Under the pieces are notes generated by a model, which was not told where the DNA came from, ran no database searches, and saw nothing but the letters and a program-made list of their open reading frames with translations. A program made the translations under genes and the position numbers. DNA of 64,000 nucleotides from JARFQH01 sp963825595 (GTDB taxonomy: Bacteria; Desulfobacterota; Desulfobacteria; Desulfobacterales; SG8-13): assembly GCA_963825595.1 (NCBI GenBank), contig CAWGUE010000014.1:165386-229385 (forward strand). The letters run 5' to 3'. Positions within the stretch are counted from its first letter, which is position 1; the number at the start of each line of letters is the position of its first letter. Shown piece after piece: positions 44,063 through 53,580 of this stretch.

Positions 44063-45994
44063 ATGGATAACAGACCCCTCTACAACAGCCGCATTGTCGA
44101 TAACTATGTTCGGCTTATTCAGAAGAAGTACAACTATATCGACGTCAACGAGCTGTTGCGTTTTTCAGGAATGCAACCTTACGAAGTTGCCGACCAGGGG
44201 CACTGGTTTTCCCAGAAGCAGATCAATCGTTTTCACCAAAGACTCTCCCAACTCACCAAGAACGTAAACATTGCCCGTGAAGCTGGGCGCTTTGCGGCCT
44301 CACCCGAAGCCAGCGGTGTCATGCGCCAGTGGATCCTCGGTCTGGTTGGGCCGGCAACTGCCTACGAGATGATCGGCAAAGGTTCTGCCAATTTTACCCG
44401 ATCGGCGTATTTTACTTCCAAGAAGTTAGCATCAAACAAGGTAGAAATCGTTGTCACGCCACGGAAGGGGGTCGACGAAAAGCCCTTCCAGTGTGAAAAC
44501 CGAATCGGCTACCTGGAAGCGGTTGCCATAACATTCGGCAGCAAACTTTCCAGATTGGAGCACCCCGAGTGTGTTTTTAAAGACGGCAAGTGTTGCCGCT
44601 ATAACATAACCTGGGAAAAATCACTGTTTGACTCATTGAAGAAGGTGAGAAATTTTACAGCGCTTTTGCTGATGGCAGGCGGCCTTCTTCTGGCCGTCGA
44701 GTATCCGATCTTTACACTGACAACCTTCGTTCCTGCCGCGACCGCCATTCTTTTCCTGATTACGCTTCTTGCCGGAAATATCGAAAAACGAGAATTGAAA
44801 AACTGTTTGAATTCTTTGCAGTTTTCGACCGATCAACTGGTGGAGCAAATCAACATCAACTACAACAATTCGCTCCTGACGAACGACATCGGGCAAGCCA
44901 TCAGCCGCCAGACGAGCAGTCGTGACATCCTGCAGAATGTCATCCGGGTGTTCGAAAAAAGGCTCGACTACGACCGGTGCATGATTTTGCTTTCGGACAA
45001 GGCAAAAAAACGATTGTTGTTTCGGGCAGGGTACGGTTACGGTGAAGAACAATTAAAGTTGCTGCAGCACACCGCCTTCCATCTCGATCGACCCAAATCA
45101 AAGGGTGTTTTCGTTGTCGCTTTTCGGCAGCAGCAGTCATTTTTAATCAACGACATCAGAGAGATTGCCGCCGATCTATCTCTGCGCAGCTTGACGCTTG
45201 CCGGCAAACTCGGTAGTCAATCCTTTATGTGCTGTCCGATTGTTTCTGATGGGGAATCGATCGGCATTCTGGCGGTGGATAACCTGCGATCGAAGAGAGT
45301 TCTGGTCCAGAGTGACCTGAGCCTTTTGACCGGAATCGCATCTGTGCTGGGCATCAGTATTCGCAACGCCGATCTTCTCGACTCGGGTGAGCAACAGTTC
45401 AGATCCATCCTGCATGTCCTGGCGGCGAGCATTGATGCCCGGGATCCGATGACCTCGGGACACTCCGAGAAGGTCACTGAGTATGCTATGGGCATCAGTG
45501 ATGAGATGGGGCTTCCGCAAGACTACTGCGAAGTCATTCGGGTGGCGGCGCTGTTGCACGATTACGGCAAGATCGGTATACCGGATACCATTCTGAAAAA
45601 GCCGGGTCGTCTGACAGATGATGAATATGAGATCGTCAAAACCCATGCCGAAAAGACCCGTCGGATTCTCAAGCGGATAAATTTCGAAGGGATTTACAGT
45701 CATGTTCCTGAAGTCGCCGGCAGCCACCACGAAAAATTAGACGGCAGTGGATATCCAAACGGTCTGAGCGGAGACAAGATACCTCTTGGCAGCCGAATTA
45801 TTGCCGTGGCTGATTTTTTCGAAGCCATCACCGCCAAACGCCATTACCGTGGCCCGATGTCGCTGGAAAATGCCTTCGACCTGTTGCTTGAAGACGCCGC
45901 CAAACGCTTCGACCAAGAGGTCGTCGATGCCTTCTGCCGCTACTATATCCGCGAAAACGCCGAGCAACCGGAATACAGAGCCCAGGTAATTTAG
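44063..45994 (+). CDS. HD-GYP c-di-GMP phosphodiesterase with V4R-like, membrane and GAF regions
   Basis: A 643-residue signalling protein. The N-terminal ~190 residues end with ECVFKDGKCCRYNITW, recalling V4R-type ligand-sensing domains. Two membrane helices follow (about 195-240), then a GAF domain (about 280-440) with MCCPIVSDGESIGILAVDN. The C-terminal HD-GYP domain has LLHDYGKIGIPD and HHEKLDGSGYP. All catalytic residues of HD-GYP are present, so it should hydrolyse c-di-GMP. Partner of the preceding PilZ gene. No ribosome-binding site is obvious. Confidence 0.88.
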   Translation: MDNRPLYNSRIVDNYVRLIQKKYNYIDVNELLRFSGMQPYEVADQGHWFSQKQINRFHQRLSQLTKNVNIAREAGRFAASPEASGVMRQWILGLVGPATAYEMIGKGSANFTRSAYFTSKKLASNKVEIVVTPRKGVDEKPFQCENRIGYLEAVAITFGSKLSRLEHPECVFKDGKCCRYNITWEKSLFDSLKKVRNFTALLLMAGGLLLAVEYPIFTLTTFVPAATAILFLITLLAGNIEKRELKNCLNSLQFSTDQLVEQININYNNSLLTNDIGQAISRQTSSRDILQNVIRVFEKRLDYDRCMILLSDKAKKRLLFRAGYGYGEEQLKLLQHTAFHLDRPKSKGVFVVAFRQQQSFLINDIREIAADLSLRSLTLAGKLGSQSFMCCPIVSDGESIGILAVDNLRSKRVLVQSDLSLLTGIASVLGISIRNADLLDSGEQQFRSILHVLAASIDARDPMTSGHSEKVTEYAMGISDEMGLPQDYCEVIRVAALLHDYGKIGIPDTILKKPGRLTDDEYEIVKTHAEKTRRILKRINFEGIYSHVPEVAGSHHEKLDGSGYPNGLSGDKIPLGSRIIAVADFFEAITAKRHYRGPMSLENAFDLLLEDAAKRFDQEVVDAFCRYYIRENAEQPEYRAQVI

Positions 45995-46104
45995 AACCAT
46001 CCTTCGTGCATTGCAGGCCCCAACGTCGATGTCATATGGAAGGTTGTACGTGAACAGAAACCATTTTAAAAAAACTTTTCGCCGGATCTGCCAGAGGCGG
46101 AAAA

Positions 46105-46268
46105 ATCCTCCAGAGGTTTACCCGCCTCAGGCGGGCCGACAAGTCCTCCAGGGGCGGATAAACCCTCCAGAGGCGGACAAGTCTCGGCGTTGAGCCCTCG
46201 TCTCAAGTCCTTACATACGTGAGTATGACTGCGGGTTGCGACCCACAAAGAAAATTCGATCGGGCGGG
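46105..46268 (+). repeat. Dispersed hairpin-rich repeat, copy 2
   Basis: The segment matches the reverse complement of 29536-29664. It contains an additional ~38-base unit: the CCTCCAGAGG/CCTCCAGGGG motif with GACAAG at its end occurs twice in tandem. It ends in ACATACGTGAGT, CTGCGGGT, GCGACC, ACAAAGAA and TCGATC blocks shared with copy 1. A further hairpin (CCCGC-ACA-GCGGG, 46273-46285) follows. It fills most of the 348-base gap after the HD-GYP gene. Confidence 0.75.
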
Positions 46269-46342
46269 GAATCCCGCACAGCGGGAATCCTCGGTCTCGC
46301 CTTGATCGCGACCGAAAATCCTCATTTTGAGATCGCTTCTCG

Positions 46343-47149
46343 TTACATGGCCTTGCGCCCCCGACAGGTAATTACCGGTGTGTAGGTAAAACGGCGCGGA
46401 TCCGCGAACGTCTTTTTGAACTCCGTAAAAAATCCATCGAATCCGTTTTCGTATTCATCGAAGGGATAGCCTGAATCCCTGGCAGCGATTTCAACCTTTT
46501 TTGTCCAATTGAATGCGTCGGCTTCGGACAGGTTGCCGAAAATCAGATGGTGTGGTGTCAGGCCGACGTCAATCTCCTGAAACCCGATATCATAGAGGTA
46601 TGCATAAAGTTTTCTTCCAACAAAAGGGTCGAAATTTGCATTTTTTTCAATGCAATCCATGATGCCGGCAAGGGCATTTTCGATTCGCGGTGTCAGTCCG
46701 TAGTGGTTCAGGCAATTGTGGTCCAGATCGATCAAGCAGAGGCTGCCTCCGGGCTTTACGATTTTAGCGATATTCTTTACGATGTCAAAACTGCTGGAAC
46801 GGTAATATTCCAGTACGAAACGGATCCAGACAAGGTCGAACTGGCCGAGCGAATCCAGCGGACCCCGGATATCCATTTGAGTGAAGTGAAGCCCTTCAGC
46901 GATGTAATGGGTCCGGGCATACCGGACGCGCTGTTCGGCGATATCCACCCCGACGGTTTCGCCATGCGGTTGAGCCATTTGGTTGAGTATAAAAGAGGTC
47001 TTACCCGATCCGCAGCCCAGATCGGCGATCCGCATTCCCGGGGCAACTCCCGCCCAGAGGGCCTGAGCTTCAACCATCCGGGGATCGGTCTTTATGTCCA
47101 AACGGACGGCTTCCTCGTCGCCTTCCATTAAATATTCTTTCTTTATCAT
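46343..47149 (-). CDS. Class I SAM-dependent methyltransferase
   Basis: A 268-residue methyltransferase with motif I IADLGCGSGKTSF near residue 40, the post-I acidic VGVDIAEQRV and the LCLIDLDHNCLN segment. The fold is Methyltransf_11/25-like. The N-terminal MEGDEEAVRLDIKTDP resembles methyltransferases acting on small molecules or quinone precursors, but the substrate is not known. AGGA stands seven bases before the ATG. No close operon partner. Confidence 0.8.
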   Translation of the reverse strand: MIKKEYLMEGDEEAVRLDIKTDPRMVEAQALWAGVAPGMRIADLGCGSGKTSFILNQMAQPHGETVGVDIAEQRVRYARTHYIAEGLHFTQMDIRGPLDSLGQFDLVWIRFVLEYYRSSSFDIVKNIAKIVKPGGSLCLIDLDHNCLNHYGLTPRIENALAGIMDCIEKNANFDPFVGRKLYAYLYDIGFQEIDVGLTPHHLIFGNLSEADAFNWTKKVEIAARDSGYPFDEYENGFDGFFTEFKKTFADPRRFTYTPVITCRGRKAM

Positions 47150-47509
47150 CGCAGGATCCTCAATGTGCCGGCGGTTTGTTCAACAAAGCGGTTGCGCGCG
47201 AATCACGGCGGCAGAATGCATCTTGTCACTCCAGTCATCCGGGGACGGCATGCAGAACATTGTCGGTTGTTTTTGCTTGACCTGCTTCAACGATTATCTT
47301 TTAATCGATGCCATTACAAGGTCGATGTCGCTGAGAGTCACTTCGGCCCGCGATGAACTATTTTTCAGCGGATCTAAAAACAGACCGGATCTCAGCCCGC
47401 TATCGAGGGTTGCATCATTAAATCATAGGGGTCCCTTTAGAGATGGGGTCGTATGGATAAACGGCTGAAAAAGCAGACCGAATTCAAACCATAACATCAG
47501 GAGCAAGTC
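47150..47509. other. Divergent intergenic region
   Basis: 360 bases between the divergent methyltransferase and S1-domain genes. It should contain two promoters. A plus-strand open frame crosses it but has no coding character or family match. No RNA gene recognised. Confidence 0.4.
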
Positions 47510-48997
47510 ATGCCAGTCGGTGAGGACCATGAGGATACAGGCCACAACGATTCAAACGATGCGAAGGCATCTGAAGAGTCTGAAGATTTCAGCGCGCTAT
47601 ACGAATCCTACAGTGCCGGGATCAGCGGACAGTTGCAGGTGGGAGATAAAGTCAGCGGGGAGATTATTGCCATCGGCCAGGACACCGTTTTTCTCGACAC
47701 CGGAACCAAGGTCGATGGCGTCGTGGAAAAAAAGGAACTGCTGGATGCCAAGGCTCAGTTCCCCTATGTTTTGGGGGATCGGCTCGAGCTGTTCGTCATT
47801 GCCGTCGATGAAGGCGAGATAAGGCTTTCCAAGGCCCTGTCGGGCATCGGCGGAAGGCAGATGCTGAGGGATGCCTATCGGAACCACATCCCGGTGGAAG
47901 GACGGGTCACCGGGACCTGCAAGGGCGGATTCAATGTCGACGTCATGAAACAAAGAGCATTTTGTCCCCTCAGTCAGATGGATGTCAAATATGTCGAAAC
48001 GCCGGAAGACTACGTCGGGCAAAACCATTTGTTCTCTATTTCCCAGCTCGGAGAAAAGGGGCGCAATATCGTACTTTCCCGCCGCAAGCTTCTCGAACAG
48101 GAACGCCAGCAGGCCCGACAGGACTTTTTCGGCGCACTGAGCACCGGAATGGTTCTCAGCGGGACCGTGAGCCGCCTGATGCCTTACGGGGCCTTCGTGG
48201 AATTGATCCCGGGTGTCGAGGGAATGGTTCATATATCCGAGCTGAGCTGGTCCCGAATAGAAAACCCGGCCGAAGCCGTGAACGCGGGGGATCGTGTTCA
48301 GGTGAAGGTTATCAGCATCGACTCGGAAGGAGGATCCGGTTCCGAGAAAATTTCACTCTCCGTCAAACAGCTCCAGGATGACCCGTGGGAGAGCGCCGGT
48401 GACCGTTTTCAGACGGGAGATATCGTCAATGGCCGGGTCAAGCGGTGCACCCACTTTGGCGCTTTTGTCGAAATCGAGCCCGGAATTGAAGGGTTGGTCC
48501 ACATCAGTGAAATGAGCTATGTCAAACGGGTCCTCAAACCGGAAGACATCGTTTCCCCCGGCGATGAGGTGACCGTTACGGTTAAAGCGTTTGACGGAGA
48601 AAAACGGCGCGTATCCTTGAGTTTACGCGATGCCGACGGTGATCCATGGATCGCCGTGTCCGAGAGATATCCGGTCGGCCGGAGTGTTACCGGCGTTGTC
48701 GAGAAAACGGAAAAATTCGGATACTTTGTCATCCTTGAACCGGGCATTACCGGACTGCTGCCCAAATCAAAAATAAGCCCGGCGGCCGAACAGCTGTATA
48801 AGGGCAAACTCAAAAAGGGTGATGCCATTGCCGTCACCATTGAAACCGTAGACCGTGAAAAACGTAGAATCGCCCTCGCACCTGGCGACGGCGCTGCGGC
48901 AGGAGACTGGCGTCAGTATGGTGCCGGAGATTCATCTTCCATGGGCCAGCTCGGTGAAAAGTTGAAAGAAGCTTTGGCTATCCGAAAGAAGAAGTGA
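47510..48997 (+). CDS. S1-domain RNA-binding protein (ribosomal protein S1-like)
   Basis: A 495-residue protein with an acidic leader and about five S1 repeats, starting near residues 44, 129, 214, 304 and 391. The third and fourth are canonical (YGAFVELIPGVEGMVHISELSW; FGAFVEIEPGIEGLVHISEMSY). The first two resemble the ribosome-docking repeats of S1. Canonical RpsA usually has six repeats, so this may be a short S1 or an S1 paralogue in translation or RNA turnover. The C-terminus is basic (KEALAIRKKK). AGGAG precedes the ATG. Confidence 0.88.
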   Translation: MPVGEDHEDTGHNDSNDAKASEESEDFSALYESYSAGISGQLQVGDKVSGEIIAIGQDTVFLDTGTKVDGVVEKKELLDAKAQFPYVLGDRLELFVIAVDEGEIRLSKALSGIGGRQMLRDAYRNHIPVEGRVTGTCKGGFNVDVMKQRAFCPLSQMDVKYVETPEDYVGQNHLFSISQLGEKGRNIVLSRRKLLEQERQQARQDFFGALSTGMVLSGTVSRLMPYGAFVELIPGVEGMVHISELSWSRIENPAEAVNAGDRVQVKVISIDSEGGSGSEKISLSVKQLQDDPWESAGDRFQTGDIVNGRVKRCTHFGAFVEIEPGIEGLVHISEMSYVKRVLKPEDIVSPGDEVTVTVKAFDGEKRRVSLSLRDADGDPWIAVSERYPVGRSVTGVVEKTEKFGYFVILEPGITGLLPKSKISPAAEQLYKGKLKKGDAIAVTIETVDREKRRIALAPGDGAAAGDWRQYGAGDSSSMGQLGEKLKEALAIRKKK

Positions 48998-49051
48998 CCC
49001 TGCGTTGCCCCCGCCCCGTGCCGACCGCCACCCCCAAAACATTTTTCCTAC

Positions 49052-49095
49052 AACCCGGCCGGTATCAAGACGAAAACCTTGCTACCGGCCGGGTT
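49052..49095 (+). terminator. Hairpin terminator after the S1-domain gene
   Basis: A 13-bp stem, 49052-49064 with 49083-49095, is extended after one mismatch by CAAG/CTTG and is followed by TTAT. It lies 55 bases after the stop codon and before the ABC transporter genes. Confidence 0.75.
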
Positions 49096-49194
49096 TATGC
49101 TTAGCATGCTTTTTATACCAAGACACAAAATGCCGTTCGAATCAGAAAGTCAGCCGAAAAAATCATCATAATTGTGTTCAGACCCGGAAAGCCT

Positions 49195-49893
49195 ATGAAT
49201 ATTATATCTGCCGAGAAAGTGAGCAAATCCTACCGTATCGAAGACCGGGAAATTGCGGTTCTCAAGGCCGTTTCCTTGGCTGTCGACAAGGGTGAATTCC
49301 TGGTGGTGGAGGGGCGCAGCGGCAGTGGCAAGACAACCTTGTTGAGTCTGCTGTCCGGGCTCGACAAGCCCTCGGAGGGTCGCATCATCGTCGATGGCAG
49401 GGACATCACCGATGTGGCAGAAGATGACCTGGCTCCCTTACGAAACGCCATTTTTGGATTTGTTTTCCAGTCATTTCACCTCGTTCCCGCTCTAACGGCG
49501 CTTGAAAACGTGATGTTTCCGGCCGAAATCAAGCGTGACCGCCAGGCCCAAAAACGGGCCAAGGCGCTTCTGCAGCGTGTCGGTTTGTCACACAGATACG
49601 ACAATTATCCCCATCAGCTCTCCGGCGGAGAAATGCAACGGGTGGCCATTTGCCGGGCGGTAATCAATCATCCTAAAATTATCTTCGCCGATGAACCGAC
49701 CGGCAATTTGGATTCTGAAAGCGGTCGGTTGATTTTAGACCTCATGTTGGAATTCCACCGGGAAGAACGCGCGACCCTGATCATGGCCACTCACAATCGA
49801 GAAATATCAGCGCTGGCCGACCGAATCATCCGACTTACAGACGGCCGTATCAACGGCGATCAACGGGGAATTTCGGTTCATGCCGTACGCTAA
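49195..49893 (+). CDS. ABC transporter ATP-binding protein (YbbA/LolD-like)
   Basis: A 232-residue ATPase of the MacB/LolD/YbbA group. It has Walker A GRSGSGKTT, a Q-loop VFQSFHLVPALTALENV, the signature LSGGEMQRVAICRA, and Walker B with D-loop IIFADEPTGNLDSES. The ATG at 49195 (MNIISAEKVSKSY) is the family-like start. Its end overlaps the permease start by 14 bases. With the permease and the TesA-like lipase it reproduces the E. coli ybbA-ybbP-tesA set. Confidence 0.92.
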   Translation: MNIISAEKVSKSYRIEDREIAVLKAVSLAVDKGEFLVVEGRSGSGKTTLLSLLSGLDKPSEGRIIVDGRDITDVAEDDLAPLRNAIFGFVFQSFHLVPALTALENVMFPAEIKRDRQAQKRAKALLQRVGLSHRYDNYPHQLSGGEMQRVAICRAVINHPKIIFADEPTGNLDSESGRLILDLMLEFHREERATLIMATHNREISALADRIIRLTDGRINGDQRGISVHAVR

Positions 49894-52378
49894 ATATATC
49901 CTTCGCGACCTCAGTCGCTCCCGTTCCCAGGCGGCCGTTTTCATCTTATGTGTCGTACTGGCCATTGTCACCCTGGTTGCCGTGAACGGGTTTTCCGGCA
50001 GCGTCACCACCGCGCTCATGCAGGACGCCCGCACGCTGCATGCCGCAGACATCATCGTTCAGTCACGTCAGGCAATATCTACAGGACTGGACAGCGCTAT
50101 CGGCAGGATGCAACGCGAGGGAAAAATTCAAAGCTCCCGTACATACGAGTTCTACTCGGTGGTCCGAGCGGTCGACGGCAATGGAACCCTGCTGTCGAAT
50201 ATAAAGGCGGTCTCGGAAGAGTATCCGCTCTACGGGCGTTGCGAATTGGCATCCGGAAAGCCATTTGCCACCACGCTCACGACCGGAAAGATTATCGTCG
50301 ACCGGATCCTTTTGGAAAGGTTGGGGTTGCGTATCGGTGATCGATTGGACATCGGTCGGGCCAGACTGACCATCGCCGATATCGTCGTCAAGGAATCCGA
50401 CCGGCCGGTAACCGCCTTCAGTCTTGGTCCGCGCGTATTCGTATCGGCTGCGGACATAAATGATATCGACCTTATCCAGAAAGGGAGCCGGGTTCGCTAC
50501 GGGGTCCAGATCAAAGCCGTTGACGACGCAGACCTGCAACAATTGGCCGATACGCTGGCCGCTGCCGCCGACCCGGTTCAGGAACGGGTCGATACCTACC
50601 GGAGCGCCCGCTCGGGGGTCAAACGGTTTTTTGACAATTTCATTGATTTTCTTAATTTGGTCGGAATTTTCACCCTTTTGCTTGCCGGTATTGGAATACA
50701 CAGCACATTGACCGCTTATCTCAAGGAGAAAGAGAATACCATCGCTGTAATGAAGACAGTGGGCGCCACGAGCCGCTACATTTTCATGCATTTTACCTTC
50801 GGCCTGCTGTTGCTCAGTCTGGCCGGAACCTTCCTGGGACTCGCCGTCGGATTCGCGGCACAGGATATCCTGCCCTTTTTTTTCAAAGGCCTCATTCCCC
50901 AGCAGGTACGTTTGGATGTTTCCTGGGGCGGGATACTGCAGGGATTCTGCATGGGCATCATCGGGGTGGCCCTGTTTGCCGTTCGGCCTCTGTACCGCTT
51001 GAAAGATATCAGGCCGGCATCCATATTCCAGAAAGATAAGGGGCAAAAAGCCGCTGGACTGCCTCACCGCATGTCCTTTGTGGCCATCCTCTCATTTTTT
51101 ACCGCAATGATCCTGTGGCAGCTGCAGGACATTCGCAGCGGTCTTCAATTCGTTGGCGCCATTGGTGGATTTCTCGTTCTGACAGCCGGCCTTGTGCACG
51201 TGCTTCTAATGGTCATGAAACGCGTCAGGGTAAACAATCTGGTGTGGCGGCAGGCGTTGAAAGGCCTCTTTAGACCGGACAACGCCACCCGACCGATCAT
51301 GATAACCTTGACGGCCGCATTGGCCGTCATTTTCACCATTTTCGCCGTTGAAAAAAACCTCGACCACGCCTATGTTCATTCATATCCACCGGACGCCCCC
51401 AACCTGTTCTTTCTTGACATTCAGCCGGATCAAATGGCGGATTTCGATCGGGCGATGGGAATAAAAACGCGCTATTTCCCGGTGGTTCGGGCCAAGATTT
51501 TGTCAATTGACGGGCATAAGATAGACCGTAAAAAGGAACAGTTAAAACCTCGCGGCGACAATCTCGCGCGGACGTTTAACCTGACCTATCGCAGTGATCT
51601 GCTCGACGATGAAGTCATCAAGACAGGCCGCAGTCTTTTTCGATCAGACTGGCAGGAACCGCAAGTTTCGGTTCTTGATGACGTGCTCAAGATGTACGAC
51701 ATGAAAATCGGCGACCGACTCGTTTTCAGGATTCAGGGCGTTCCCCTTGAAGTGAAAATTTCGAGTATTCGCAGTCGCGTCAGGGATTCCTTCAAACCGT
51801 TTTTCTACTTTGTATTTGAGGAAGAAACGTTGAAGAATGCCCCTCAGACAATCTTTACGGCCGTCAAGGTCGATAGGGATAAAATTGCCGAGCTTCAGAA
51901 CACCATGGTTAAAAAATTCCCCAATGTCAGCGTGATCGATATGGCTGAAACGATCACCGTTTTTACGGAAGTCGCGCGCAAACTGGCGGACACAATTCAA
52001 TTTTTTTCAGCCTTCAGCATCCTGGCCGGTATGTTGATTGCCGTCAGCTCGGTATTCGCCACCCGTTTGGCCAGAACCCGGGAAGCAGTATTTTATCGGG
52101 TTCTGGGAGCCAGAAATTCATTCGTTCTCAAGGTGTTCGGCCTTGAAAATTTTCTCATCGGCAGCCTCAGCGGACTGCTGGCCCTCATCGTTTCTCAGGC
52201 TGCGAGTTGGCTTGTCATCACCAGGGTATTTGATGCTATTTACGCGCCCTTTGTCGGCCCCATCGTGTTCATGATTGTTTTGACAAGCGTTTTGGTCGTT
52301 ATCTGCGGCTTACTTCCATCATGGCCGATCCTGCGGCAGAGACCGCTGGCCTTCCTGAGAGAACAGGGCCAGGAATGA
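49880..52378 (+). CDS. FtsX-family ABC permease (YbbP-like)
   Basis: An 832-residue permease. An N-terminal helix (AAVFILCVVLAIVTLVAV) and a periplasmic domain come first. Then there are two FtsX-type membrane blocks: about residues 255-370 (FLNLVGIFTLLLAGIGI; TVGATSRYIF) and about 700-825 (FSAFSILAGMLIAV; VLGARNSFVLKVFGLENF). A second extracytoplasmic region of about 250 residues lies between. It is presumably driven by the overlapping ATPase gene to move lipids or envelope proteins. Confidence 0.9.
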   Translation: MPYAKYILRDLSRSRSQAAVFILCVVLAIVTLVAVNGFSGSVTTALMQDARTLHAADIIVQSRQAISTGLDSAIGRMQREGKIQSSRTYEFYSVVRAVDGNGTLLSNIKAVSEEYPLYGRCELASGKPFATTLTTGKIIVDRILLERLGLRIGDRLDIGRARLTIADIVVKESDRPVTAFSLGPRVFVSAADINDIDLIQKGSRVRYGVQIKAVDDADLQQLADTLAAAADPVQERVDTYRSARSGVKRFFDNFIDFLNLVGIFTLLLAGIGIHSTLTAYLKEKENTIAVMKTVGATSRYIFMHFTFGLLLLSLAGTFLGLAVGFAAQDILPFFFKGLIPQQVRLDVSWGGILQGFCMGIIGVALFAVRPLYRLKDIRPASIFQKDKGQKAAGLPHRMSFVAILSFFTAMILWQLQDIRSGLQFVGAIGGFLVLTAGLVHVLLMVMKRVRVNNLVWRQALKGLFRPDNATRPIMITLTAALAVIFTIFAVEKNLDHAYVHSYPPDAPNLFFLDIQPDQMADFDRAMGIKTRYFPVVRAKILSIDGHKIDRKKEQLKPRGDNLARTFNLTYRSDLLDDEVIKTGRSLFRSDWQEPQVSVLDDVLKMYDMKIGDRLVFRIQGVPLEVKISSIRSRVRDSFKPFFYFVFEEETLKNAPQTIFTAVKVDRDKIAELQNTMVKKFPNVSVIDMAETITVFTEVARKLADTIQFFSAFSILAGMLIAVSSVFATRLARTREAVFYRVLGARNSFVLKVFGLENFLIGSLSGLLALIVSQAASWLVITRVFDAIYAPFVGPIVFMIVLTSVLVVICGLLPSWPILRQRPLAFLREQGQE

Positions 52379-52388
52379 TGAATCGATA

Positions 52389-53063
52389 GTGAAAAAGATA
52401 AGGCGTGCTGCGTTCGGTTGGATGTTCCTTTTCATCTTGTTTAGCGGGGCTTGTGGACAGGAAGCGCCGTCACCCGAACTGCCATCGGAAATCAAGCCCA
52501 AAGGAACCATCGTGGCCCTGGGCAACAGCCTGACGGAAGGTTTGGGCGTGCCGGAGGATTTGGCCTATCCGGCGTTGCTGGAAGAGGCGCTGCGGGCGCG
52601 CGGGCTGGCATACCGCGTCGTCAACGCGGGGATCAGCGGCGAGACGAGCAGTGGTGCCCGTACGCGGCTCGAATGGGTGCTGTCGATGAAGCCGGATATC
52701 ATCATTCTCGAAACCGGTGCGAATGACGGAATGCGCGGGCTCGGACCCGGGTTGATCCGGGAAAATATTCAGTATATGATTGATGAAATTATCGCCCGCG
52801 GTGTCGGCGTCATTCTGATCGGCATGAAAATCATGCCGAATCTGGGTCCGGCATATACCAAAGCGTTTGCGGATGTCTATACTGCTACGGCTGCTGAAAA
52901 CAACCTTATTTTCATGCCTTTTATGCTCGAGGGCGTGGCCGGCGATCCCGCTCTGAATCAACCCGACGGTATTCACCCGACGGCTGAGGGATACCGAAAA
53001 GTCGTTGAGAATTTGTTGCCCTATGTTTTGGAGGCGATTTCACGCCACAATCAACTGAATTGA
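52389..53063 (+). CDS. tesA: Exported GDSL lipase/arylesterase (TesA-like)
   Basis: A 224-residue SGNH hydrolase with a signal sequence (AFGWMFLFILFSGACG), possibly a lipoprotein because of the GAC, although the lipobox is imperfect. Block I is ALGNSLTEG with Ser nucleophile (family GDSL), block II GISGETSSGA, block III GANDGMRG, and block V DGIHPTAEGY with catalytic Asp and His. The start is GTG 52389, ten bases after the permease stop. It hydrolyses thioesters, lysophospholipids or esters in the periplasm. Confidence 0.92.
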   Translation: MKKIRRAAFGWMFLFILFSGACGQEAPSPELPSEIKPKGTIVALGNSLTEGLGVPEDLAYPALLEEALRARGLAYRVVNAGISGETSSGARTRLEWVLSMKPDIIILETGANDGMRGLGPGLIRENIQYMIDEIIARGVGVILIGMKIMPNLGPAYTKAFADVYTATAAENNLIFMPFMLEGVAGDPALNQPDGIHPTAEGYRKVVENLLPYVLEAISRHNQLN

Positions 53064-53108
53064 CGGTCACCCGGGCTGAACATCGGATAAGACCCGCCGG
53101 AGCGGAAG

Positions 53109-53420
53109 ATGACGATCCAACCCTATGCCTACGACCTGGATGAAGCCCAAATCCGGCGGGAGCGCCACAAGGCCCGCGAGCTGAGGGAGAGCCAGTGGTG
53201 GAAAAGGCGCCTTGCCAAGGGTGTTTGTCATTACTGTGGTTGTAAAACACCTCCCGGTGTATTGACGATGGATCATATTGTGCCGATTGCGCGTGGCGGT
53301 CGCAGCACCAAGGGCAATGTTGTTGCGGCCTGCAAGAACTGTAACAACAAGAAGAAACAGTTGCTGCCGGTGGAGTGGCACGAATTTCTGGCCGGTTTTA
53401 AACAACAATCCCAACGATAG
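53109..53420 (+). CDS. HNH endonuclease-domain protein
   Basis: A 103-residue protein with an HNH/zinc-finger core: CHYCGCKTPPG, then MDHIVPIARGGRS, then CKNCNNKKK. The N-terminal 45 residues are highly charged helices. Such small solo HNH proteins are common housekeeping-region genes of unknown role; restriction or mobility partners are absent here. GGAG precedes the ATG. Its stop codon lies inside a short palindrome, CAACGATA-G-TATCGTTG (53412-53428). Confidence 0.85.
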   Translation: MTIQPYAYDLDEAQIRRERHKARELRESQWWKRRLAKGVCHYCGCKTPPGVLTMDHIVPIARGGRSTKGNVVAACKNCNNKKKQLLPVEWHEFLAGFKQQSQR

Positions 53421-53580
53421 TATCGTTGTCTGGACCGCGCAAAAGACGCTTTTTGCGTCAAAATTTATGTTTGCGGACCTTTGATCTTGAATTATTGTGT
53501 TTTGTTCTTTACACTTCTTGAATCTCATGATAATCAAAATCCTTTTTTGCAACATAAACTATGGGTAAAGGGCCAAAAAG

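Noticed and set aside
46081..46285. CRISPR-like repeat array
   Set aside because: The units are only about 38 bases, adjoin without spacers, and match a single-copy arrangement at 29536-29664; it is a hairpin repeat, not an array.
47094..47468. 124-residue open frame in the gap before the S1 gene
   Set aside because: No good start site, antisense to the methyltransferase start, serine/arginine-rich composition without a recognisable domain.
50063..51067. 334-residue open frame on the minus strand
   Set aside because: Lies fully opposite the FtsX-type permease with low-complexity, gene-unlike sequence.
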